The notes under the pieces: generated by a model
Seen by the model: only the letters and a program-made list of their open reading frames with translations
What the model was told of the DNA's origin: nothing
The model's database searches: none
Assembly (NCBI GenBank): GCA_003818205.1
Contig: RPRQ01000012.1
Location: 26,916-90,915, forward strand
Source of the DNA: Bacteroidales bacterium
GTDB taxonomy: Bacteria > Bacteroidota > Bacteroidia > Bacteroidales > Tenuifilaceae
Reading direction: 5' to 3'
Length of the DNA: 64,000 nt
Made by a program: the position numbers and the translations under genes
Part shown: one piece after another, positions 45,162-53,789 of the stretch
Numbering within the stretch: the first letter of the stretch is position 1
Layout: the number at the start of each line of letters is the position of its first letter

Positions 45162-47333
45162 CTACATACAAACACCCATTTTCTTTCTCTCTTCCAATAA
45201 TTTATCTAGAGGATCAAGATAATCTATTTCTGCAATTATATTGGGAAATTTCATGCCTAACTCATTTGTTAAGGCAATTTGCAGGTCTCTTGCTTTATTT
45301 CGTTCTATATGACTTATTACACATTGCATTTTGGAGGGGGTGTTAATTTCATTAGTGCGTTTTTTATTTAAAAACTTACATCTACTGCAACTGTAGACAT
45401 CACAACCATTGCATATTGGAGCCTTCTCTACATCTAGGAGATAGCTGTTTTTTATATTAATACCTTCTTCAAGACTACCAATATGACTCTCAGGATTATC
45501 GAAATAAAATGCAGGACAGAAATATATCTTACCATTTGGGGCAACTGAAAATGATGTAATTCCTGCACCGCAGTCATTTATTGAATTTAACATCATAAGA
45601 TCGTTAAGCACATTTATTTCTAATGTATTTTCACTTCGATACGATTTAAGAATCAAATCCACAAGTTTACCCAATTGATCTTCATAAATTTCCAACTCTT
45701 TCTCAGTCCATAATTCTATTTCTTCGAGGACAAAGTTTATTCGTATTGATTTTTCAAACAACTTCTGTGAGAGAATAAATAAATTAGAAATATTACTCCT
45801 ATTTATCAATAAAATACTATTCTCATTATTTACATTAGAAGAAGCATTCACTTCATTATCGAAAATAGGAATTATATATCCATTATCAATTTCTGCTGAA
45901 TTTACTTTTGCCAATAAAATAACATCTTTCTTATTTATCTGATTATTTTTGACCTTGATTTCTCCAAGAAAAACAGGGTTGTATCCATTTTTTTTGGCAA
46001 AACTCAATCCTTTTTCAATTACCTCATTACTCATTACGGCACTACCATTTCTCCAATTCCTATATCTACAGTGAGGGGTAATTGTGTCGGATGAAATAAA
46101 CTGTAAATACTTATTATTTTTTGGAGTCAATTGGTCAATATGCATTTGCCTTTCCTTCGGCATATAGCCCAATTCATCACTTAATCTTTCCCAGAAATAT
46201 TTAGTTGCACGTACAGTTGCCTTATGCATTTTACATATAAAGGTTGATCTTTGGTAGATAGTGTCTGTATCAGCACAATCATAATTACCACCAGTACACC
46301 ATGAACAACCCGTAGCAACCTCGCAATTAATACATTCATCGGTGCTTTGAGCCCTAGCTGATAATAATTCAAATGGACGGACCTTATCTGTATCTATACC
46401 ATTCTCTACATCACCAATAGATATGGCCTTCCGATTATTTAGGCTCATATCATAGAATCGTATACATGGAAAGAGATTTCCTTTGCAATCGATTGCTAAC
46501 ATCTTACCTGAACCACAGTAATTCCTATTAAGATCATCTTTAGAGCTAGGGAAACCATTTCTAGGGTCAAAGAACCTTACAGAATGATCTGTCCAAATTT
46601 TCTTCTCAATTACATAATCAGCTAACTCTTTCAGCTGCTTCTCGAAAATCAAATCATCTCCATCATTCCAAACATTTTCAAATACGACATTAGCAGGTAT
46701 CATTTTGATCCCCAAGTCCCAAAGGCTGATAATACTATCTTTAAGGTATGGAATATCCTCCTGAGCAAAAGTTGCTTTAGTAGTTCCCTTTGGAAACTGC
46801 TCTATCCAAAGCAATGCATTCTTCACTACATCATCGTAAGAACCCGATCCGTCTGGTTTCACTCTTTGAAGGTCGTGTTTTATTTTATTTCCATCTATGC
46901 TTATACCTATCGAAATATGTCCACTATTTTTCTTAATGTATTGTTGTACCTTGGCACTTGTATATAAAAGACCATTTGATGAAAAACTAAACCTATAACA
47001 ATCAAACCATTTATGATTTAAAGTGAACATCCTAATTTTAATATAATCGGAAACTTTATCTATTAACTCAATTTCTAGAAAAGGTTCTCCACCTATAAAC
47101 TCCCATATTACTCCTTCGTAATCGAACTCTCTTTCATTGCTTGAAAGTATATAATCTACAGCTTTCTTCGCAGTTTCAAAATCCAATTTAGTTGTACTGT
47201 TTTTACCAGTCATATAACAATACTTACAAGCTAAGTTGCAATTTTCTGTAACGCAGAATGTTATTGATTTTGCCTTGCCACTAAGCCATTCTTCTTCCAA
47301 AGATCCCATCATTATTTTTTTCTTTTCAGTCAT
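45162..47333 (-). CDS. Radical SAM peptide maturase (CXXX-repeat type) with two cysteine-rich regions
   Basis: This is a 723-residue enzyme. The N-terminal radical SAM domain has CNLACKYC (Cys32, Cys36, Cys39) for the SAM-binding cluster. A SPASM-like region follows at about residues 270-380, with CGSGKMLAIDCKGNLFPC and CINCEVATGCSWC. A second Cys-rich region at about 588-680 (NDCGAGITS, YFCPAFYF, CNGCDVYSCSRC) could carry further Fe-S clusters. It should modify the Cys-rich peptide encoded upstream; thioether or other crosslinks are likely from the family but not shown. It is 20 bases after the protease gene. In-frame Mets at residues 8 and 9 are alternative starts. Confidence 0.88.
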   Translation of the reverse strand: MTEKKKIMMGSLEEEWLSGKAKSITFCVTENCNLACKYCYMTGKNSTTKLDFETAKKAVDYILSSNEREFDYEGVIWEFIGGEPFLEIELIDKVSDYIKIRMFTLNHKWFDCYRFSFSSNGLLYTSAKVQQYIKKNSGHISIGISIDGNKIKHDLQRVKPDGSGSYDDVVKNALLWIEQFPKGTTKATFAQEDIPYLKDSIISLWDLGIKMIPANVVFENVWNDGDDLIFEKQLKELADYVIEKKIWTDHSVRFFDPRNGFPSSKDDLNRNYCGSGKMLAIDCKGNLFPCIRFYDMSLNNRKAISIGDVENGIDTDKVRPFELLSARAQSTDECINCEVATGCSWCTGGNYDCADTDTIYQRSTFICKMHKATVRATKYFWERLSDELGYMPKERQMHIDQLTPKNNKYLQFISSDTITPHCRYRNWRNGSAVMSNEVIEKGLSFAKKNGYNPVFLGEIKVKNNQINKKDVILLAKVNSAEIDNGYIIPIFDNEVNASSNVNNENSILLINRSNISNLFILSQKLFEKSIRINFVLEEIELWTEKELEIYEDQLGKLVDLILKSYRSENTLEINVLNDLMMLNSINDCGAGITSFSVAPNGKIYFCPAFYFDNPESHIGSLEEGINIKNSYLLDVEKAPICNGCDVYSCSRCKFLNKKRTNEINTPSKMQCVISHIERNKARDLQIALTNELGMKFPNIIAEIDYLDPLDKLLEERKKMGVCM

Positions 47334-47353
47334 ATTTTTTTTCTTTTTAGTTT

Positions 47354-48058
47354 TTATTTTATTCCGTTAATTAGGCTATTTATTACATCAGATTTTTTTT
47401 TTTGATTTTCCTTGCTTTTAATTTTTGCGATATGTCCCGTAATAAATGCCGCAGCCACGCTTGTTCCATTCATTTTACGCCATCCTTTTAATTTATCGAC
47501 CCCCTCAATATCATTCATAGAAAAGGGAGCATAGTAATATTTCATGCGTTTGTAATAATAATATTTCGAACGGTTTCTTTTTTTAGTGAACTTTACTCCC
47601 ACCACTCCTTTAAGACAAGCAGGATATGATCTAAATCCTAAGTTGTTGCAGGCAGCAACTATAATAATATTTTTTTCTGTAGCTATACTTACAATTTCTT
47701 TTATGTATGACCTATATTTCCATCGAGTAGTACCTAGGCTAAGATGAATTATATCTGGTTCAAATTTCACAGCCTCATTCATTGCATAAATCATTACTCT
47801 ACTATCGGTTGATAGGTTTTCGTTTAAGATATTTAAGCTTATTATCTCAACATTTTTGCAAATATCTCTAATAATTAGAGCAACTGATGTACCATGTATG
47901 CCATTCGGTTGTATCTCAGGAAACTCGGAAATGAAACCCTCAGAATTAATTCTATAAGCGGTGGATTTGCTTACATAGTTATTCAAGTCATCTACTGAGG
48001 TATTTATTCCGCTATCAATGACTGCTATCGAAATTTTTTTCTCCCAATCTGCCATCAT
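47354..48058 (-). CDS. Cytosolic subtilisin-like (S8) protease of the RiPP cluster
   Basis: This 234-residue minimal S8 domain has the complete triad: Asp15 in AVIDSGIN, His55 in GIHGTSVAL and Ser200 in NGTSVAAAF, plus the oxyanion Asn in VAACNN. There is no signal peptide, prodomain or membrane helix, so it probably works in the cytoplasm. The likely job is removing the leader from the modified peptide, replacing the C39 peptidase missing from the adjacent exporter. It is five bases from the exporter gene and 20 from the maturase. Confidence 0.85.
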   Translation of the reverse strand: MMADWEKKISIAVIDSGINTSVDDLNNYVSKSTAYRINSEGFISEFPEIQPNGIHGTSVALIIRDICKNVEIISLNILNENLSTDSRVMIYAMNEAVKFEPDIIHLSLGTTRWKYRSYIKEIVSIATEKNIIIVAACNNLGFRSYPACLKGVVGVKFTKKRNRSKYYYYKRMKYYYAPFSMNDIEGVDKLKGWRKMNGTSVAAAFITGHIAKIKSKENQKKKSDVINSLINGIK

Positions 48059-48063
48059 AAAGA

Positions 48064-49845
48064 TTAAACTAATAAAATTCCTTGTGTGTTTTTATTAATA
48101 GTATCAACCTCCGTTTTGTAAAGATTTGTATATGTGTGGTTGTTTTTAATTAATGTTTCATGCGTACCAACTCCAACTACTTTACCATCATCAATAACAA
48201 TGATTTCATCGGCATCTATAACGGTAAATAGTCTGTGGGCAATAATTACTACTGTGCTTTTCAGTGCTAATTTATCGATTGCTTGTTTTATTGCATATTG
48301 CGATTCGTTATCTAATGCCGATGTTGCTTCATCAAATAGTACAATTTTCGATTTTTTTAAGAATGACCTAGCAATGGCAATTCTTTGCCTTTGACCTCCA
48401 GAAAAGTTTATTCCTCTTTCCCCAACAATTGAATCGTATCCATCAGGTAATGAAACAATATGATCGTGTATGTAAGCATTAGTACAAGCATTTATTAGTT
48501 CTAGCATTGATGCATTTGGGTTTGCCAAAAGAAGGTTGTCCTTAATTGTCATGCGGAAAAGGAATGGTTCCTGTCTTACAATCGAAATATGTTTTCTTAA
48601 CGATTCTTCATTGAATTCTTCAATATTGATATTGTCGATTTTAATACTACCATTGGAAGGATTGTAAAACCTTAGAAGAAGATTAAATAAAGTGGTTTTA
48701 CCTACTCCGCTTCCACCAACAAAAGCTACTTTCCGATTAGGCTTTATATTAAAGGATATTCCTTTAAGGACGTTGACATTGCTATTATAATTAAAATGAA
48801 TATTTTCAAATTCTATTTCCCCTTTAATTAAAGCCACTTCATCTTTTCCATACTTATCAATTGAATAGCTCAGATTGTCTAAGAGTTCAAATATTCTACC
48901 TATAGAAACGAGTGCTTGTTGGAGATTAGAATTCAATTTTGTTAATTCCATAAGAGAACTACTGAATAGCTCTGAATATGACATAAATGCGATAAACATT
49001 TCAACTTTTAGCTGCCCTTGTGCAATTAAAAAAAACCCGAGTAAAATTGCTATAACCTGAGTTGTAAATTTAACTGCTTGAGTAGAGACACTCGATGTGT
49101 TCTCTAAAATACCTATTTGGATATTCTTATTTTTAAGCGATTCGCTAAGGGTCTTAAATTTAGAGAGTATAATACCTTTGATTCCTAGGCATTTAATTTC
49201 TCTTACCCCAACCACAGATTCCTGAATAGTGCTGAAATAGCTATCGTTTAGTTTGGCAATTTCAGATTGTCTTTTACGGAGCAATTTTCCAAAAAAATAA
49301 AAAATATAATATGTACATGGGAATGCTATTAGAACAACCAAGGATAGTTTTAAGCTAATACTAAACATTACTATACCAATAATTAAAATTCTTAGCACAT
49401 TGATAATGCTGTTTAAAAATTGTCCAGTAATAATATTGGAAATTACAGAAGCATCACTGTTTAACCTTGACATAAATTCTCCCGCTCTCATTTCGTCAAA
49501 GGCTTTTATTGGTAGATTTAGAATTTTACTGAACATGTCCCACTTAATATCAAAAATCATTTTCTGATTTAACGTTGAGAAGATATATGATTGTATAAAC
49601 CCAATGGTAGTGGTAAGTGTAAAGAATACGACCATATACTTGACCATCGTAAGCATGGTGGAATAATCTTGTCCGAATAGGCTAGTAAGGAGTTTTGCCC
49701 ATATTAAGGGTTGTGCTAAACTAAACCCGATTCCTGATAAGACACAAATAAATGCCAATAAAAATCTTCCTTTATATGGTTTTACATAATTTGCAGTTCT
49801 TTTAAATAATACGAGGTCTTCATGGGAGAATGGATTTAATTTCAT
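48064..49845 (-). CDS. ABC peptide exporter (TM plus ATPase, no C39 domain)
   Basis: This 593-residue half-transporter has an N-terminal six-helix ABC exporter domain and a C-terminal ATPase with VGGSGVGKTT, FSGGQRQRIA and VLFDEATSALD. The overall plan is MsbA/LanT-like but without the N-terminal C39 peptidase domain. It should export the modified peptide. It lies between the precursor gene and the protease gene, in the same direction. Confidence 0.88.
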   Translation of the reverse strand: MKLNPFSHEDLVLFKRTANYVKPYKGRFLLAFICVLSGIGFSLAQPLIWAKLLTSLFGQDYSTMLTMVKYMVVFFTLTTTIGFIQSYIFSTLNQKMIFDIKWDMFSKILNLPIKAFDEMRAGEFMSRLNSDASVISNIITGQFLNSIINVLRILIIGIVMFSISLKLSLVVLIAFPCTYYIFYFFGKLLRKRQSEIAKLNDSYFSTIQESVVGVREIKCLGIKGIILSKFKTLSESLKNKNIQIGILENTSSVSTQAVKFTTQVIAILLGFFLIAQGQLKVEMFIAFMSYSELFSSSLMELTKLNSNLQQALVSIGRIFELLDNLSYSIDKYGKDEVALIKGEIEFENIHFNYNSNVNVLKGISFNIKPNRKVAFVGGSGVGKTTLFNLLLRFYNPSNGSIKIDNINIEEFNEESLRKHISIVRQEPFLFRMTIKDNLLLANPNASMLELINACTNAYIHDHIVSLPDGYDSIVGERGINFSGGQRQRIAIARSFLKKSKIVLFDEATSALDNESQYAIKQAIDKLALKSTVVIIAHRLFTVIDADEIIVIDDGKVVGVGTHETLIKNNHTYTNLYKTEVDTINKNTQGILLV

Positions 49846-49889
49846 AGGGGGATGGGTTTTCTAGTTAAATTTGTTAAAGCTGTAATAAA

Positions 49890-49903
49890 TGAAAATGTGT
49901 CAG
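49890..49903. repeat. 14-bp inverted repeat, copy at the 3' side of the precursor gene
   Basis: TGAAAATGTGTCAG here is the exact reverse complement of CTGACACATTTTCA at 50251-50264. The pair brackets the CXXX precursor gene. Its role is unknown; it could be a regulator site, a structural element or a mobility scar. Confidence 0.55.
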
Positions 49904-49920
49904 CATTGAACTATACCTTA

Positions 49921-50205
49921 CTAATATTCTTCTGGTAAAGGATGACCGCCGCCACCTGATCCAGATGATGTATACATACAGGAACCAGTACAGGATCCCT
50001 GGCAAGTAATACTACAGCCCGAACAACCACCAGTTTGATTGCTTCGACAAAGACCAGTGCAACCGCTACAAAGGTTACTACATGAACTGCAAACGCCAAA
50101 ACAGGTATCATGACAAGAACCCCAGCAAGCAGTACAACCAAGCCAACAATAAGCATGTGTATCTTCTTTTACTTCTTTTATTTTTTTTGAAAATAGATTA
50201 TTCAT
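49921..50205 (-). CDS. CXXX-repeat Cys-rich RiPP precursor peptide
   Basis: The frame is open from 50220 (99 aa), but the ATG at 50205 (94 aa) is preceded by GGAGGA with good spacing, which is notable in a phylum that seldom uses such sites. The leader is MNNLFSKKIKEVKEDTHAY. Then come 15 cysteines: mostly C-x3-C with several C-x2-C, and one x7 gap (RSNQTGG) splitting the core into blocks of ten and five. The tail is Ser/Gly-rich then GHPLPEEY. It shows no Asp, Glu or Lys between the repeats except one HD. It is the substrate of the maturase. Frame shadows on the opposite phase are ignored. Confidence 0.85.
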   Translation of the reverse strand: MNNLFSKKIKEVKEDTHAYCWLGCTACWGSCHDTCFGVCSSCSNLCSGCTGLCRSNQTGGCSGCSITCQGSCTGSCMYTSSGSGGGGHPLPEEY

Positions 50206-50250
50206 AATTTTATCCTCCATTTTTATAAATGATTAATTAAAAATATTATT

Positions 50251-50264
50251 CTGACACATTTTCA
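50251..50264. repeat. 14-bp inverted repeat, copy upstream of the precursor gene
   Basis: CTGACACATTTTCA is the exact partner of 49890-49903. It lies about 30-45 bases before the precursor's first ATG, between it and the LytTR gene, which is where an operator or promoter would sit. Confidence 0.55.
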
Positions 50265-50305
50265 CATACGAAGTAAAATAAAAAATGTGGTCAAATTAAT
50301 AACAG

Positions 50306-50683
50306 TTACTTACTCTTCGTGAGCGTATCAAAATCGTTATCTAGCGTATGAAGTATCATCTTGCTATTTGAGAAACACAATGTTTTCATTAGGTGGTTCA
50401 TCTTCCGATGCGAAATTATATGCTCTGCATCGTTTAGTAAGATTACTTTTCTTTGAGACAACTTTATCTCCTTAATGTGGGTTAAGTTAATTACAGTATT
50501 GCGATTTATTAAAATAAAATAACTAGGGAGAACTTCTAAAATATCACAAAGACACCCTGTAGTATGAAAAATATTATTTGTAGAATGGAAAGAAAGGCAA
50601 TGATCGTCACACTTAATAAAAAGCAATTCACGAATTTCAAGCTTTCGTATTAATGTTTCATTCTTTAAAAAAATTGATTCCAT
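50306..50683 (-). CDS. LytTR-type DNA-binding regulator of the RiPP cluster
   Basis: This is a 125-residue protein. The region ELLFIKCDDHCLSFHSTNN through LPSYFILINRNTVINLTHIKEIKLSQRKVILLND resembles the LytTR beta-type DNA-binding domain, with the usual FxxI-R-x-x-IN segment. There is no receiver domain, so it is a stand-alone form. It is the first gene of the cluster and probably controls the precursor gene that follows 100 bases later. The ligand or signal is unknown. Its short size leaves little room for a sensor. Confidence 0.75.
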   Translation of the reverse strand: MESIFLKNETLIRKLEIRELLFIKCDDHCLSFHSTNNIFHTTGCLCDILEVLPSYFILINRNTVINLTHIKEIKLSQRKVILLNDAEHIISHRKMNHLMKTLCFSNSKMILHTLDNDFDTLTKSK

Positions 50684-50994
50684 AACAACATTATTAGGGA
50701 TTAAAATAGGGTCATATAAAATCTATAAAGTGAATATTTCTATATTGAGATGTTTATATTAAGTGGGTTGAATTATGTACTAATAAATGATTTTATAAGA
50801 GTGCAGTATGATTTTGACGATAAATTCAGTGTTTTTTAAATTCAGTATTTTATTGTAGGACATTTTTTGTCAACGAAAATAGTGATTTTTTTCTTCCTAT
50901 ACAATTTTTTTAATAGACATTATATTGAATAAAACAATAATACGTTCTTTTACATATCCTTGTATACCATAGACACAATACAACTCAGTTTCTG

Positions 50995-51605
50995 AACTTT
51001 ACGGGCTTTTCCCCTACAGAGTTTGATGTGCTGGTCGTAGAGTTTCGTGTAGAATGGAAACAGTTCTCAAGTCGTTTCACTCTGGAGTGCAAACTTCGAC
51101 AGCGAATTGCCTTACCTCGCTAGACCAACATGCTGCCCAGTGTTCAGATAAGCTACTTTTCATTCAGGTGTACCTGAAATTTTTTCGCTGCTGGTGCTTA
51201 AGGTGGCTACCTTCCTCGATGATGCAGGCGCAAGCCAACTTCAATGTTTCTGAGCAGCACCTTTAGCGGTAGCGTTCATGACAAGCGAATATGAGATGAG
51301 CAACCGTTAAACCTACCCAACGGGAAAAACCTTTGGTAGGATACTGGGTTCATGGGGCACAACCCGAGCGGAGTTAAAATATGGATGCCGAAGAAGAAAC
51401 CCAAAGGGAAGGGCTTAACGCAGGAGCAGAAGCAGCAGAATTGAGAGATTTCTCGCTTTAGAGTAATCGTGGAGCATGCCATCTGTGAAACCTAATGTTG
51501 TCGTATTGTCGAAGATCGTTTACGGTGTCAAAAGCTAGGGTTCTATGACCTGATTATGGAGCTCGCTTATGAATTACTCAATTTTAGATTAACAATGAAA
51601 AACAA
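50995..51605 (+). pseudogene. Decayed IS5-type (DDE_Tnp_4-like) transposase
   Basis: Fragments of one transposase appear in order but in shifted frames. FTGFSPTEFDVLVVEF at about 50998 is followed by a stop near 51121. DKLLFIQVYLKFF then MMQAQANFNVSEQHL lies at about 51145-51260. KIWMPKKKPKGKGLTQEQKQQN then stop, FRVIVEHAICET then stop, and CCRIVEDRLRCQKLGFYDLI lie at about 51375-51590. The central DDE part is missing or unreadable. Several frameshifts and stops make it dead. It sits between the RiPP cluster and the serine hydrolase gene. Bases 50684-50994, upstream of it, are AT-rich and hold nothing I recognise. Confidence 0.75.
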
Positions 51606-51666
51606 TGAATTATAAAACTAATCTATATAAAATCTAATAAATTAAACTTTATGAATATCCGTTTAT

Positions 51667-51733
51667 ATTACTAATGCTAATTAATGGTTTAATAATCTAG
51701 TATTTTATCCAACCATTAATTCGCATTAGTAAT
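51667..51733. repeat. Long hairpin (23-bp arms, one mismatch)
   Basis: The arm at 51667-51689 (ATTACTAATGCTAATTAATG, then GTT) and the arm at 51711-51733 are reverse complements with one mismatch, around a 21-base loop. It lies about 20 bases after the stop of the serine hydrolase (minus strand). It may act as a transcription end without a T-run, or be the end of a mobile element next to the transposase relic. Confidence 0.6.
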
Positions 51734-51752
51734 AGGAAATTACACAATTGCT

Positions 51753-52943
51753 TTACTTGTAAGCTATCTCCTCAATATCTTTAACAAGTTGATTGAAGAA
51801 TAATGGTTTAATTTTGTCGGAGAAGAAGGTTCCAGTATTCTGAAAAACTACTATGGTGATGTTTTTAGCTGGATTATGAAGAGCTATTGCGCCTGAACCG
51901 ATATGACTCCCCAAATGTCCATACCAGCTATTCTTACCAACATTAACTCTCATTAATCCAAGTCCATACCCAGTAATTCCATGTTTGTCTTGTTCTGATT
52001 TGGGTACATCTATAGATGATGTCATCTGAACTAATGATGAAGTGGAAACAATGCTGCTATTAAATAGCGCTTGGATGAATATTTTCATATCATTGGCTGA
52101 TGTTATAATCCCATCGGTTCCCCTTAGACCCGCCGTCAGAGCCATTTGTATGTCGGATATATTTTCGATTTTTCCATCGCCATACCTGTCCCAGTAGCTA
52201 TCGGCTAACCCATATGGGCTTTGATATTTGTTTTCAATGAAGAAGGTTTCATCTAAATTTAGCCGTTGAATTATTCTAGCGTTGATGGATTGACCATAAT
52301 CACCATCAATACTGTTTATTACCAATGATAATAGAGCAAAATTAGCATCTGAATAGTAGAATGTTGTTCCCGGTTCAGACTTCGCCTTCATATCATACAA
52401 ATAGGTTAGCAATTCTTCAATAGAATATGACCTCGTAGGGTTATTAAAAAAGTCCATCAAAAAATCTATTTCAAAAATATCGGGCATACCCGAACGGTGT
52501 TGCAAAAGGTTTTTTATGGTAACCTTTTTACCATTAGGAAGTTTATTAAGAATGCTTGCCAAAACATATTTACTCACATAATCATCTAAATCGATCTTTC
52601 CCTCCTGAACCATTTGCATAATAACTACTGCGATGTAGGATTTGAAAATGCTTGCTGTATGGTGAGTATGGCAAGGGGTCATCTTTATCTTATGCTCAAT
52701 GTCAGCAAACCCCGAAGAACCCATCCAAAGGCCATCGGCGGGGTTATCGATTAAAAGGGTTAATCCAACAAATCCTTTTTTAGCATAGTCATCCAGTAAA
52801 TTCTGGTACTGGCTGTTTTTTGAATTGCTTTGAAAATTTAAGCTGCATTCAATATTACTATCAGGATTTGGGTAATCCTTTTTACATGAGTTTAGTATTA
52901 GTATCATTATGATTGATCCGATTAGTAAGATGCTATTTTTCAT
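51753..52943 (-). CDS. Beta-lactamase-family serine hydrolase lipoprotein
   Basis: This 396-residue protein has the lipobox LNSC near residue 19. It is a class C-like/PBP-type fold: SIFKSYIAV gives the SxxK motif, YYSDANFAL stands where YxN is usual (Asp replaces Asn in the third place), and GHLGSHIGSG holds the HxG motif in place of KTG. It could be a D-alanyl-D-alanine carboxypeptidase, an esterase or a D-aminopeptidase. It overlaps the end of the upstream gene by 11 bases, so translation is coupled. Confidence 0.82.
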   Translation of the reverse strand: MKNSILLIGSIIMILILNSCKKDYPNPDSNIECSLNFQSNSKNSQYQNLLDDYAKKGFVGLTLLIDNPADGLWMGSSGFADIEHKIKMTPCHTHHTASIFKSYIAVVIMQMVQEGKIDLDDYVSKYVLASILNKLPNGKKVTIKNLLQHRSGMPDIFEIDFLMDFFNNPTRSYSIEELLTYLYDMKAKSEPGTTFYYSDANFALLSLVINSIDGDYGQSINARIIQRLNLDETFFIENKYQSPYGLADSYWDRYGDGKIENISDIQMALTAGLRGTDGIITSANDMKIFIQALFNSSIVSTSSLVQMTSSIDVPKSEQDKHGITGYGLGLMRVNVGKNSWYGHLGSHIGSGAIALHNPAKNITIVVFQNTGTFFSDKIKPLFFNQLVKDIEEIAYK

Positions 52944-53622
52944 ATTTTCGAATTTTTATTTTAAGACCTATTTGCGTGATGGATTGTGGCATAAATGGGA
53001 ACGACTTAAGGTCGAAGTATGGAGTTTGTATAAAAAAGTTATGTTTTATAAAAATGGAAATTGGAATCTTGGTTTTATATGAAAGGTCGTACCCCAGGCT
53101 TAGCCCGTTCTCTAACAAAATAGCGAGTTTCCCATAATCTTTGACTTTATCGTATGCTCCTGTTGAAGGGCTATACTCATAAATGTCTCTTGGATGAAAT
53201 TGATTTATTATGCCTAATCCCAATGATATATCAGCAAAAACACCTGATTTATGGGTGAACCGATAGCAAAAATCGGAATTTAACGTGATTGTATTCCCAA
53301 TTACCTCATTGGCATAAAAACCCAAACCTGCAGTTTGGCAGATATGATGTTTTCGGTTTTTATTATAACCAACTTCTGTTCCTAGGTAAAATGCAGGGTT
53401 AAAGGTGCTGAATACATTCTGATAGGGAAGGCCTACGCATTGATTTCCAAAAGAAACTTGTAGTGGAAACCTATAGTACTCTATACTATCAATTGTATTG
53501 CTCTGCGATTTCGTGAGCTGCGAAATACAAAGCAGGCAAGTACAAAGGATGAATTTCCATTTTCCCCTCCAAAAGGGGGATGTTTTACTTGATTGTTTTT
53601 CTGAATACTTTTCTCTCATCAT
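52933..53622 (-). CDS. Outer-membrane-type beta-barrel-like protein, unknown function
   Basis: This 229-residue protein has a signal peptide after a basic lead (ILCTCLLCISQLTKS). The remainder has alternating beta strands with aromatic ends (YLGTEVGYNKNRKHHICQTAGLGFYANEV, GVFADISLGLGI), as in small outer-membrane beta barrels. It overlaps the serine hydrolase start by 11 bases, so the two are probably linked in function. No specific family is recognised. Confidence 0.65.
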   Translation of the reverse strand: MMREKYSEKQSSKTSPFWRGKWKFILCTCLLCISQLTKSQSNTIDSIEYYRFPLQVSFGNQCVGLPYQNVFSTFNPAFYLGTEVGYNKNRKHHICQTAGLGFYANEVIGNTITLNSDFCYRFTHKSGVFADISLGLGIINQFHPRDIYEYSPSTGAYDKVKDYGKLAILLENGLSLGYDLSYKTKIPISIFIKHNFFIQTPYFDLKSFPFMPQSITQIGLKIKIRKYEK

Positions 53623-53789
53623 AATTTATGTCCTTGGTTTTCGGCAGCAAAGTAAGATGGTATTCAAGCGTTATACAATCGGGAAATAGGATGATTTAAT
53701 GCATATAATACAAAATCATCCTTTAGTATGATTTCTCATAACAATCAGAATGATAGAGTACTATACGGTAAAGAGGGTACGAAGAGTTG

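Noticed and set aside
49911..50156. 81-aa hydrophobic frame overlapping the Cys-rich peptide
   Set aside because: It is a shifted frame of the same strand. The Cys-rich frame has the leader, start site and repeat structure.
44806..50683. Lanthipeptide or lasso-peptide cluster
   Set aside because: No LanB/LanC/LanM, B/E-type lasso genes or C39 domain. The radical SAM enzyme and CXXX pattern fit better.
51054..51266. 70-aa plus-strand ORF
   Set aside because: It is a fragment of the dead transposase, not a separate gene.
51276..51482. 68-aa minus-strand ORF
   Set aside because: It is antisense to the transposase relic.
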